Positions 1-7,250 of a stretch of DNA of 41,439 bases are shown in pieces. Position numbers and translations under genes: made by a program. The DNA lies in contig JAIXYL010000136.1 in assembly GCA_027490265.1 (NCBI GenBank), positions 1 through 41,439 on the forward strand. The letters run 5' to 3'. The notes under the pieces were generated by a model, which saw only the letters and a program-made list of their open reading frames with translations, was not told where the DNA came from and did not search any database. The DNA is from Sediminibacterium sp. (GTDB taxonomy: Bacteria; Bacteroidota; Bacteroidia; Chitinophagales; Chitinophagaceae). How positions within the stretch are numbered: the stretch's first letter is position 1; each line of letters begins with the position of its first letter.

Positions 1-28
1 GTTCTATTATGTTTAAAGCGTTTGCTGA

Positions 29-928
29 ATGTTTACACCAGTTCATTATTACCAATGTCCGGCATGTGGGTCCGATAAAATTGAATACGCATTAACGGCC
101 AAAGACCATACAGTCAGCCATATCAATTTTGATATTTGGCATTGTCAATCATGCAGTCTTCGCTTCACGCAAGACGTGCCTGGCATCGATCAAATTGGGC
201 CGTATTATCAATCGGCCAACTATATTTCGCATTCTAATACCAAGAAGGGATTGATTAATCAATTGTACCATTTGGTAAGACGCTATACTTTACAATTAAA
301 AGCCAAACAGATCAAACAAGTCTCAGGCAAAGCAACAGGTCGGTTATTGGATATTGGGGCTGGCGTTGGCGCTTTTGCAGCAACCATGCAACAATCAGGT
401 TGGGAAGTGCTGGCATTAGAACCAGACGCTTCTGCAAGAGCAGCTGCCAAACAACTATATGGGTTAAATCTTGACTTGCCTGATAGCTTGTACACTTTAC
501 CAGATCAAGGGGTTGATGTCATTACGATGTGGCATGTTTTAGAACATGTACACGATTTACAAGGCTATTTTCAACAATTCCATCGCCTTTTGCCTCAAGG
601 TGGAAAGTTGGTGATTGCAGTACCCAATTATACATCAGTTGATGCCAATCAATATGGGGCTTTTTGGGCTGCATATGATGTGCCCCGCCATTTATATCAT
701 TTTTCACCAGAAGCCATGTTGCAATTGTCAGCCAAGCATGCATTCAAGATGGTTGCTACAAAGCCCATGTGGTTTGATGCGTTTTATGTGGCCATGTTGA
801 GTGAACAATATCAGTATGGTAAAAACCGCTATTTGTCTGCGTTCTGGCAAGGATTGCGTTCCAATCTTGCCACGTTATTCCAATCAAATAAATGTAGTTC
901 TGTAGTATATATTCTAGAGAAAAATTAA
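29..928 (+). CDS. Zinc-ribbon class I SAM-dependent methyltransferase
   Basis: Predicted cytoplasmic methyltransferase of 299 residues; substrate unknown. The N-terminus carries a zinc-ribbon-like set of cysteines (C10, C13, C39, C42). It is followed by a Rossmann methyltransferase core with the SAM-binding glycine motif DIGAGVG at about 108-114, an acidic residue after the next strand (ALEPD, about 129-133) and the motif MWHVLEHVHD at about 167-176, typical of the Methyltransf_11/23 type. This architecture is common among sugar- or lipid-modifying methyltransferases in surface-polysaccharide clusters, but no such neighbour is visible here. An in-frame stop lies directly before the ATG, so the start is well fixed. 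The stop codon shares four bases with that of the convergent glutaminyl cyclase gene. Family assignment is firm; specificity is open. Confidence 0.85.
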   Translation: MFTPVHYYQCPACGSDKIEYALTAKDHTVSHINFDIWHCQSCSLRFTQDVPGIDQIGPYYQSANYISHSNTKKGLINQLYHLVRRYTLQLKAKQIKQVSGKATGRLLDIGAGVGAFAATMQQSGWEVLALEPDASARAAAKQLYGLNLDLPDSLYTLPDQGVDVITMWHVLEHVHDLQGYFQQFHRLLPQGGKLVIAVPNYTSVDANQYGAFWAAYDVPRHLYHFSPEAMLQLSAKHAFKMVATKPMWFDAFYVAMLSEQYQYGKNRYLSAFWQGLRSNLATLFQSNKCSSVVYILEKN

Positions 929-1728
929 TTCAATTTGATTTCATACAAAGCTGGCCAACGTTTTCCAGTTATCAAGAAGTGACCAGTGGTTGGGTTAAAT
1001 GCGATACCATTTAATACGTCTGTATTGGCTACGATAGGCTGATTGCTTTGTTGTAACAATCCCGTTAAATCTAGTTTACCTACCACTAGGCCAGATTTGG
1101 GGTCAATTTTTAAAATATAATCTGTTAGGTATTTATTGGCATATATAAAACCATTCACCCATTCTAACTCATTTAAACTGTCTACATAACCATAGTTGTC
1201 TGATACACCTAAGGTTTTGGTGATTTTAAATGTTTCAGCATCAACCCAATAAAGATTACTGCCGCCTGTTGAAATAATTAAAGATTGCCCATCATGGGTT
1301 ATGCCCCAACCTTCATAAGGCCAATCGAATACTTTTTCTTGCTTGAGTGTTGTTAAATCATACACGTATACTTTATGATTTTCCCAAGTCAATTGATAAA
1401 TTTTATTGTTGAAAATGGTAATGCCTTCCCCAAATTCATTATCGGGTAGTGGTTTGCGTTTGATGGCTTTGCCTGTAGTTATATTAGTTAGTAATAACTT
1501 ACTTTCATTATTCAAGCCCGTGCCTTCCCATAATTTGCCTTCATGCCAAATTAATCCTTGTGTAAATGAAGAAGTGTCGTGTGGATAGATTTTGAGGACT
1601 TGATAGCTTAAATTGGTAGGGGCTTGTATGACTTGTGCATTCGTTGACTTGTCTTGGTCGGTTGCTTCATTGTTTTTGCAACTACTAACTAAAAGGAGTA
1701 TGGTTACAAAGTAGAATAACTGTTTCAT
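925..1728 (-). CDS. Glutaminyl-peptide cyclotransferase lipoprotein (plant/bacterial QC type)
   Basis: Predicted glutaminyl cyclase converting N-terminal glutamine of peptides to pyroglutamate, 267 residues. The N-terminus is a lipoprotein signal with lipobox ending at C17 (LVSSC), so it should be anchored in the cell envelope. The mature part fits the beta-propeller glutamine cyclotransferase family (PF05096): SFTQGLIWHEGKLWEGTG near residues 54-71 is the family signature, followed by repeated strands and an ELEWVNGFIYANKYLTD segment near 187-203. It is the last gene of a minus-strand run ychF, FAD oxidoreductase, QC with short spacers (20 bases before this gene), and probably depends on the upstream promoter. 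It converges on the methyltransferase with a 4-base stop overlap. Confident family call; physiological substrate not shown. Confidence 0.87.
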   Translation of the reverse strand: MKQLFYFVTILLLVSSCKNNEATDQDKSTNAQVIQAPTNLSYQVLKIYPHDTSSFTQGLIWHEGKLWEGTGLNNESKLLLTNITTGKAIKRKPLPDNEFGEGITIFNNKIYQLTWENHKVYVYDLTTLKQEKVFDWPYEGWGITHDGQSLIISTGGSNLYWVDAETFKITKTLGVSDNYGYVDSLNELEWVNGFIYANKYLTDYILKIDPKSGLVVGKLDLTGLLQQSNQPIVANTDVLNGIAFNPTTGHFLITGKRWPALYEIKLN

Positions 1729-1748
1729 AATTGAAATTGACTATAAAG

Positions 1749-2882
1749 TTAATTGTTGGCCAGCATCAATGCAGCAACTTTCTCTGCAATCAATGGGGTC
1801 AATGCAACCCCCATGCCATTACAAGCAATGACTGCTAATACATTCGGTTCCACCATCTCGCACATTGGTTGTTTGTCTTGGGTAAAACCCATGATACCAC
1901 TCCATGATTGTTCAATGGTTATCGGGGTTTCTGTAATGATATGTTTAGATAAGAACGCCAATAAATGTTGGCGAATGGCATCTGAACCAAGCAAAGAAGT
2001 GGTTTGTTCTCCTTGAAAATCCAAATTTCTTGCACCGCCTATTAAAATGCGGTTGCCAATATGTCTCCAGTAATAAAAGCCTTCGTCAAAATGAAATGTA
2101 CCTTTTAGGCGAAGGTTGTCAATTGGGTGGGTCAATAGAATCTGACCACGCGCTGGCACAATGTTTAATTGCGGTAATAAGGCATTTGTAAAACCATTTG
2201 TGCAAACGATTAATTGCTTGGCATGCAGGGTGGCTTCCTGATTGGTTTGAATCGTTATTTGATCGGCGGTTTTAATCCACCCCTTTACCTCAATTCCATT
2301 CAAAATCTTAACGCCTATGCTGAGCACCAATTGGGTCAATGCGTGCACCAATTTACCGCTATGGATGCCTGCTTCTAAAGGATTGTACACCAAATGGTCA
2401 AAGCCCTTTACCCCATAATGAGCCATGCTTGTAGACCGATCCTCAAAGGTATTGGTCATGCCAGTAATGGGAGCTAATAATGTATTCAGTTGATGGATAT
2501 GATCCGCTAAATGATCGGCCGTTGATTGTGTATGTTGAATGGCTTCAAACCCACCACAGGCATCGTATTGAATCTGTTCGTCGGAAAAGGTTTTGCGTAT
2601 TTTTAAAATGCCCTTGTACCGATTTTCAACAATCGACAGCATGGCATCTGTACCCATGGACTGTGCATCACTGATGAGTTCTGTTAAACTTCCAAAGCAA
2701 GCAAACCCTGCATTTCTGGTAGACGCCCCTAAAGGGGTTGGACTTTTTTCAAGTATCGTAATTGAGCGGGAAGGTGCTGCTTTTTTTAATTCATAGGCAG
2801 ACCAAAGACCCATAAGGCCAGCACCGATGATCACCATATCTGCATCGGCATAATAGCTGTCTTTTTCCCAATATGATAACAT
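1749..2882 (-). CDS. FAD-dependent oxidoreductase (DAO / glycine-oxidase-like)
   Basis: Flavoprotein of 377 residues in the D-amino-acid oxidase-like superfamily (PF01266). The dinucleotide-binding motif GAGLMG is at about 20-25, preceded by a hydrophobic strand (MVIIG) and followed by an acidic strand end (ILEKS). The segment PARGQILLTHP is typical of the family, and the C-terminal WSGIMGFTQDKQPM plus ACNGMGVALTPLIAE segment matches the second FAD-contacting region. Likely reaction: oxidative deamination of a small amine or amino acid with release of peroxide or transfer of electrons to a partner; the exact substrate cannot be read. The start lies 2 bases after the ychF stop, so it is almost certainly cotranscribed with ychF. 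No signal peptide is visible; cytoplasmic or peripheral location expected. Confidence 0.83.
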   Translation of the reverse strand: MLSYWEKDSYYADADMVIIGAGLMGLWSAYELKKAAPSRSITILEKSPTPLGASTRNAGFACFGSLTELISDAQSMGTDAMLSIVENRYKGILKIRKTFSDEQIQYDACGGFEAIQHTQSTADHLADHIHQLNTLLAPITGMTNTFEDRSTSMAHYGVKGFDHLVYNPLEAGIHSGKLVHALTQLVLSIGVKILNGIEVKGWIKTADQITIQTNQEATLHAKQLIVCTNGFTNALLPQLNIVPARGQILLTHPIDNLRLKGTFHFDEGFYYWRHIGNRILIGGARNLDFQGEQTTSLLGSDAIRQHLLAFLSKHIITETPITIEQSWSGIMGFTQDKQPMCEMVEPNVLAVIACNGMGVALTPLIAEKVAALMLANN

Positions 2883-2884
2883 AG

Positions 2885-3988
2885 TTACACGTTGAAACGG
2901 AAGTGCATGATGTCGCCATCTTTTACAAGGTATTCTTTACCTTCTATGCGCAATCTGCCATTGTCTCTACAAGCTGCTTCACTGCCATACTTCACAAAAT
3001 CTTCGTAAGCAATTACTTCGGCTTTAATGAAGCCTTTTTCAAAATCGGTATGGATCACACTGGCCGCTTGAGGAGCTTTCCATCCTTTATGAATGGTCCA
3101 AGCTCTTACTTCTTGCACTCCTGCTGTAAAGTAAGTATCTAAGTTCAATAATTTATAAGCAGATTGAATCAATCGATTAAGCGCAGGCTCAGTCATTTTG
3201 TACTCCTCCATGAACATTTGCTTGTCTTCAGAATTGTCCATCTCCGCAATTTGTGCTTCAATATTATTGCACATCACAATCACTTGAGCGCCTTCTGCTT
3301 CAACTGCTTTTTTAAGTTGATCTGAGAATGCGTTGCCAGTATGCATGGAAGATTCATCCACATTGGCCACATATAATACTGGTTTGTCGGTTAATAGAAA
3401 CAGATCTGCAATGGCCGATTTTTCCTCTTTACTTAATCCCAAAGAATGGATGCTTTTGCCCGCCATTAAATGGTTTTGGCAACGTTGTAAAACATCAAAT
3501 TCTGCTTTGGCCTTGGTATCGGATCCCACACGTGCCATTTTCTCTACACGTTGCATTTTCTTTTCAACACTTTCCAAGTCTTTCAACTGCAATTCGGTCT
3601 CAATAATTTCTTTATCGGCAACCGGATTAATGGCCCCTTCTTCACGCAATACATTCTCGTCTTCAAAACAACGAATCACGTGAATGATGGCATCTACTTC
3701 TCGAATATTACCTAAGAATTTATTGCCCAATCCTTCCCCCTTACTGGCTCCTTTTACCAAACCAGCAATGTCTACAATTTCCATTTGCGTTGGAATCACT
3801 TTATTGGGCAGTACCAGTTCTGCTAATTTAGTCAAGCGAGCATCGGGTACATCTACTAGGCCAACATTGGGTTCAATGGTACAGAAACGATAATTGCTGG
3901 CCTGTGCTTTGGCACTGTTACTGACTGCGTTAAAAAGGGTTGATTTGCCAACATTTGGAAGACCTACGATACCTGCTTGTAAAGCCAT
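2885..3988 (-). CDS. ychF: Ribosome-binding ATPase YchF
   Basis: OBG-family translation-associated P-loop ATPase of 367 residues. G1 motif GLPNVGKST is at residues 9-17, the G3-like DIAGLVKGA follows, and the G4 position reads CNNIEAQ instead of the GTP-specifying NKxD, as expected for the ATP-preferring YchF group. A central helical region and a C-terminal TGS domain (AWTIHKG, then GFIKAEVI and [23 protein letters not shown]) complete the family. I place the start at 3988 rather than the in-frame ATG at 4036: the family begins with [17 protein letters not shown], and a perfect TAnnTTTG -7 box (4007-4014) lies inside the longer frame. First gene of a minus-strand run and divergent from the SpmA/SpmB gene. 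Confidence 0.96.
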   Translation of the reverse strand: MALQAGIVGLPNVGKSTLFNAVSNSAKAQASNYRFCTIEPNVGLVDVPDARLTKLAELVLPNKVIPTQMEIVDIAGLVKGASKGEGLGNKFLGNIREVDAIIHVIRCFEDENVLREEGAINPVADKEIIETELQLKDLESVEKKMQRVEKMARVGSDTKAKAEFDVLQRCQNHLMAGKSIHSLGLSKEEKSAIADLFLLTDKPVLYVANVDESSMHTGNAFSDQLKKAVEAEGAQVIVMCNNIEAQIAEMDNSEDKQMFMEEYKMTEPALNRLIQSAYKLLNLDTYFTAGVQEVRAWTIHKGWKAPQAASVIHTDFEKGFIKAEVIAYEDFVKYGSEAACRDNGRLRIEGKEYLVKDGDIMHFRFNV

Positions 3989-4006
3989 TATAATAATTTT
4001 GAGGCG

Positions 4007-4014
4007 CAAAGGTA
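4007..4014 (-). promoter_or_regulatory. Candidate -7 promoter element of ychF
   Basis: On the minus strand the sequence TACCTTTG matches the Bacteroidota sigma-A -7 consensus TAnnTTTG exactly, 18 bases before the chosen ychF ATG. No good -33 TTG is seen at the usual 19-base spacing. The box supports the shorter ychF reading. Confidence 0.5.
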
Positions 4015-4072
4015 AGGAAACTCCTGCATTGGACATTGGTGCTACAATGACAAGTTTTACTATCTTAGACCC

Positions 4073-5332
4073 ATGGCACTGAATTATGTTTGGATATTAT
4101 TTTTTGTAATTGGTTTGGTGATAGCACTCATCAAGCTCATCGTCTTTCAAGATTACGATATATTTAAAAGAATGGTAGAAGGCATATTTGATGCCAGTAA
4201 GTCGAGTGTGATGGACATTGCTTTGCCATTAACAGGGGTGATGGTTTTTTTTATGGGGTTGATGAATATTGGCGAAAAAGCAGGGGCTATTAATTTTTTG
4301 GCAAGACTCTTGAATCCATTCATGAAAAGATTGTTCCCAGGTGTGCCAGACAAACATCCGGCCATGGGACAGATGGTGATGAATTTTAGTGCCAATATGT
4401 TGGGCTTAGACAATGCGGCCACACCATTTGGATTGAAAGCCATGGAAAGTTTACAGACATTAAATCCGCAGAAGGAAACAGCCAGCAATGCACAGATCAT
4501 GTTTTTGGTATTGCATACCAGTGGGCTCACGTTAATTCCATTATCCATTATCGCATATAGAGCAGGGGCAGGTAGTACCAACCCAACAAGTGTATTCGTA
4601 CCCTTGATGTTGGCTACATCTGTTGCAACGGTTGCCAGCATTTTAATTACAGGGATATATCAACGTTTAAAGTTTGATCGGGTATTAATTGCATGGTTGG
4701 GAACCATCGTCACAGGTATTTTTTTGTTTGCTTGGTTCATACAACAATTGCCGTCACAAAAAGACATCCCTGTGCCAACTTTGTTGACCAAAGAAACTTT
4801 TAGCAATGTGTTGGGTAATGTTATTTTGTTTTTAATCATTTGTACGTTCATCATTGGTGGGCATCTAAAAAAAGTCAATGTATTCGATGCTTTTATTGAA
4901 GGCGCCAAACAAGGGTGGGAAGTTATTCTAAAAGTGATTCCTTATTTGGTAGGTATGTTGGTAGGCATTAGGGTTTTTAGAGAAAGCGGGGCATTAGAAG
5001 CCATTATCAGCGGCATCACTTGGTGCTTCACGGCTGTGGGCTCATCAGGAGAATTTGTACCTGCATTGCCAGTGGCCATCATGCGTCCTTTTAGTGGGGG
5101 TGGAGCCAGAGGATTGATGTTAGACATATTCAAAACCCATGGACCCGACAGTTTTGTTGGACAGCTTGCCAGTACATTTCAAGGCAGTGCCGACACCACT
5201 TTTTACATCATCGCTTTATATTTTGGCAGTGTTGGTATCAAGAAAGTGCGCTATGCCATTTGGGCTGGCATGTTGGCCGATTTAATTGGTGTGATTGCAG
5301 CTATTGGAATTGCCTATATTTTCTTCAAATAG
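4073..5332 (+). CDS. Fused SpmA/SpmB-type nucleoside-recognition (Gate) domain membrane protein
   Basis: Integral membrane protein of 419 residues joining the homologues of spore maturation proteins SpmA (N-terminal half) and SpmB (C-terminal half), each with a nucleoside-recognition/Gate domain. SpmA-type signatures include NMLGLDNAATPFGLKAME at about residues 102-119; the SpmB-type half carries PFSGGGARGLMLDIFKTHGP and STFQGSADTTFYIIALYFG. About ten hydrophobic segments are spread over the chain. In Firmicutes these are two separate genes linked to spore core dehydration; in Bacteroidota the fusion occurs without sporulation, so its role is unknown, probably membrane transport. It diverges from ychF over an 84-base spacer and converges on the EVE gene with a 4-base gap, leaving no room for a terminator. 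Confidence 0.87.
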   Translation: MALNYVWILFFVIGLVIALIKLIVFQDYDIFKRMVEGIFDASKSSVMDIALPLTGVMVFFMGLMNIGEKAGAINFLARLLNPFMKRLFPGVPDKHPAMGQMVMNFSANMLGLDNAATPFGLKAMESLQTLNPQKETASNAQIMFLVLHTSGLTLIPLSIIAYRAGAGSTNPTSVFVPLMLATSVATVASILITGIYQRLKFDRVLIAWLGTIVTGIFLFAWFIQQLPSQKDIPVPTLLTKETFSNVLGNVILFLIICTFIIGGHLKKVNVFDAFIEGAKQGWEVILKVIPYLVGMLVGIRVFRESGALEAIISGITWCFTAVGSSGEFVPALPVAIMRPFSGGGARGLMLDIFKTHGPDSFVGQLASTFQGSADTTFYIIALYFGSVGIKKVRYAIWAGMLADLIGVIAAIGIAYIFFK

Positions 5333-5336
5333 TCCG

Positions 5337-5747
5337 TTATTTGGTTTCTGCCAATTCTAAAATAATGGCCCATTCCTCAGGGGTAACGGGTTGCACAGAT
5401 AGTCTTTGTGCTTTAACCAAAGCCATTTTTTCTAAACGGATATCGGCTTTAACCGTTGCAAGACTCACCGGCTTTTTTAATGGTTTAACTGGTTTAAAAT
5501 CAACCACCAACCACGCACTGTCATCAGTGGTAGGATCCTGATAAGATTCTTTCACTACTTTGGCAATGCCCACAATTTCCATTCCTTCATTACTGTGGTA
5601 CCAAAACGCCAAATCACCTTTTTTCATGGCCCTTAAATTATTGCGGGCTTGATAGTTTCTAACACCATCCCAAAATGTTTGTTTGTCTTTTACAAACTGA
5701 TCCCAACTGTATTTGAATGGCTCAGATTTAATTAACCAATAGTTCAT
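5337..5747 (-). CDS. EVE domain-containing protein
   Basis: Small cytoplasmic protein of 136 residues, a complete stand-alone EVE domain (PUA-like fold, PF01878) of the thymocyte nuclear protein 1 type. Signatures: the N-terminal YWLIKSEP motif at residues 3-10, WDGVRNYQARNNLRAMKKGDLAFWYHS in the middle (about 26-52) and DPTTDDSAWLVVDFKP with the Asp-Pro-Thr motif. EVE domains bind modified bases in nucleic acids (5-methylcytosine and related bases in known cases), so a role in sensing modified DNA or RNA is possible but not shown. The ATG overlaps the TGA of the upstream saccharopine dehydrogenase-like gene by four bases (ATGA), which suggests translational coupling. Confidence 0.92.
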   Translation of the reverse strand: MNYWLIKSEPFKYSWDQFVKDKQTFWDGVRNYQARNNLRAMKKGDLAFWYHSNEGMEIVGIAKVVKESYQDPTTDDSAWLVVDFKPVKPLKKPVSLATVKADIRLEKMALVKAQRLSVQPVTPEEWAIILELAETK

Positions 5748-7039
5748 GATAATGCCTGTTTTGTTTCTACAAAGGCAATGCCTTCTTTTATTAAAGCCGC
5801 CAATACTGGTTCGTATATGGCTTTGATGATTGGTATATGTAACCCTTTAATTGAAATTTTGTTCTCTAAAATTAAAACAGCTGCAATCCCTAAAGGTAAG
5901 CCCACTGTTTTGGCCATGGCTGTTTCTAGTTCGTTATTGCCTTTTACCACCAAGGCACTTTCAATGCGATAGTCTTTTTGTGCTTTGGTATATTCCAATT
6001 CATGTAACATTACAATCAAGTCTTGGTCGCCGTTTTGCAAACGCCATTTGTCTTCTAATATATTTTGTAAAAGTTGTGCCGAAGACATTTGTCCTTTATT
6101 GATTAGGGTTGGATCGGACAAGCCCAAATAATTGAATTGTTCTAGGAGCTCAGGCCTGTCTAATACAACTTGATGTTTGCTTAATTGGTTTTGAAAAAAA
6201 GCTTGATAACTTAAACCATCTGTTTGGATGATGGTGTCGTCATTGGTGAAATCTGCAGCAACTATTTTTTCCCAGCCTTTACAAAATTCAGCATAACGCA
6301 AAGTGGTTCTAATAAAAGTATCGGCGGATGCCAATTTATACAAAGGGATGTATGAAAGCGAGTCTCTATTGGGGTAGTAGGCCAATTTGCCCACATTCGG
6401 GATGCTTAGTTCAGCGCATTGTTGAAAAATTTGGGTATAAGGTTTGGTGACAATATTGCCAGCCTCTTTATACATCGCACCAGCTTTGCCTGCTGTCACA
6501 ATATTGCGCGGATTCCAACTGATTTTATAATGCCAAGGATTATTGTCAGCTTCTGGGGCAATTAATCCACCGCAATGCGATTTAAAGGAGGTTATTTGAC
6601 CACCTTCTGCTTTTATCTGGTCTATGATTTGCATGGCACTCATATGGTCAATGCCTGGGTCTAAGCCCATTTCTCCAATAAACAAAATGCCTGCTTCATT
6701 GATGTCTTTTTCAAGACTTTTAATTTGGTCGTCTAAATAGGATGCGGTGAGCAAGTTTTTTTTAAATAAAACGCAATCTTTGGCCACCAAAAAATGAAGG
6801 CTAGGTGGTAATAGGGAGATCACAATATCGGCGGCTTTGATCAACCCTTGTCTGGCTATTTCATCGTCAATTTGAATGGCTGCAGCCTGTAATTGTGGAA
6901 AACCTTTTATTTTGAGTTGAATGGCATTCATGTCTTGATCGGCAACCGTACAAGTCCAATTTTTTTCACCACAAACCCCACCGAGATACTTGATTAAAAC
7001 AGTGGCAGATTTACCTGCGCCAAACACTAAAATTTGCAT
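5744..7039 (-). CDS. Saccharopine dehydrogenase family oxidoreductase
   Basis: NAD(P)-dependent oxidoreductase of 431 residues in the saccharopine dehydrogenase / lysine 6-dehydrogenase family. The N-terminus MQILVFGAGKSATVLIKYL holds the GxGxxxxxL nucleotide-binding turn; VADQD follows, then ADIVISLLPPSLHFLVAKDC, and the diagnostic GEMGLDPGIDHMSAM segment and FKSHCGGLIAPEADNNPWHYK (lysine/saccharopine dehydrogenase C-domain). It may act in lysine catabolism by the saccharopine route; no partner gene is visible. An in-frame ATG 48 bases upstream is rejected: family members begin at MxILVxGAG, and a near-consensus -7 box lies between the two. The stop overlaps the EVE start (ATGA). Confidence 0.85.
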   Translation of the reverse strand: MQILVFGAGKSATVLIKYLGGVCGEKNWTCTVADQDMNAIQLKIKGFPQLQAAAIQIDDEIARQGLIKAADIVISLLPPSLHFLVAKDCVLFKKNLLTASYLDDQIKSLEKDINEAGILFIGEMGLDPGIDHMSAMQIIDQIKAEGGQITSFKSHCGGLIAPEADNNPWHYKISWNPRNIVTAGKAGAMYKEAGNIVTKPYTQIFQQCAELSIPNVGKLAYYPNRDSLSYIPLYKLASADTFIRTTLRYAEFCKGWEKIVAADFTNDDTIIQTDGLSYQAFFQNQLSKHQVVLDRPELLEQFNYLGLSDPTLINKGQMSSAQLLQNILEDKWRLQNGDQDLIVMLHELEYTKAQKDYRIESALVVKGNNELETAMAKTVGLPLGIAAVLILENKISIKGLHIPIIKAIYEPVLAALIKEGIAFVETKQALS

Positions 7040-7059
7040 ATAGAAATACTTAAAAAAAA

Positions 7060-7067
7060 TAAAGATA
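7060..7067 (-). promoter_or_regulatory. Candidate -7 element of the saccharopine dehydrogenase-like gene
   Basis: Minus-strand TATCTTTA differs from TAnnTTTG at one base. A TTG is found 17 bases upstream of it on the same strand. Predicted transcription would begin about 14 bases before the ATG at 7039, consistent with that start and not with the one at 7087. Confidence 0.45.
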
Positions 7068-7190
7068 GAACAATTGGCGTCTATCAATGAAAATCAAGCA
7101 TTTAGATAGGGTGTAACCTGTGGATAAAACCCGCAAAAAAAGGCCATTTTATCACTATTTTAACCCCTAAAAAAGCTATCTTCGCAAACC

Positions 7191-7226
7191 TTCATTCGGG
7201 AGGCTATTTTTCCGCCTGAAAATGAA
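7191..7226 (+). promoter_or_regulatory. Hairpin in the gyrA leader
   Basis: Interrupted inverted repeat in the 5' leader of gyrA. Outer arms TTCATT (7191-7196) and AATGAA (7221-7226) pair, as do inner AGGC (7201-7204) and GCCT (7214-7217), with an unpaired GGG-side internal loop and a 9-base T-rich apical loop. A one-mismatch -7 box (TATCTTCG, 7177-7184) would put this hairpin at the very 5' end of the transcript. No T-run follows, so it is not a terminator. Function unknown; it could influence mRNA stability or expression. Confidence 0.35.
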
Positions 7227-7250
7227 TTAAAAGTAGAACCAGAAAGATAC

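Noticed and set aside
1..28. Possible end of another gene at the left edge
   Set aside because: A stop in the frame at 14-16 is compatible with an upstream gene, but four codons are too few to support a call.
3989..4036. Longer start of ychF at 4036
   Set aside because: The extra 16 residues precede the conserved family N-terminus and contain a perfect -7 promoter box.
4153..4641. 162-codon open frame on the minus strand inside the SpmA/SpmB gene
   Set aside because: Shadow of the conserved plus-strand gene; the translation has low-complexity shadow character and no recognisable domain.
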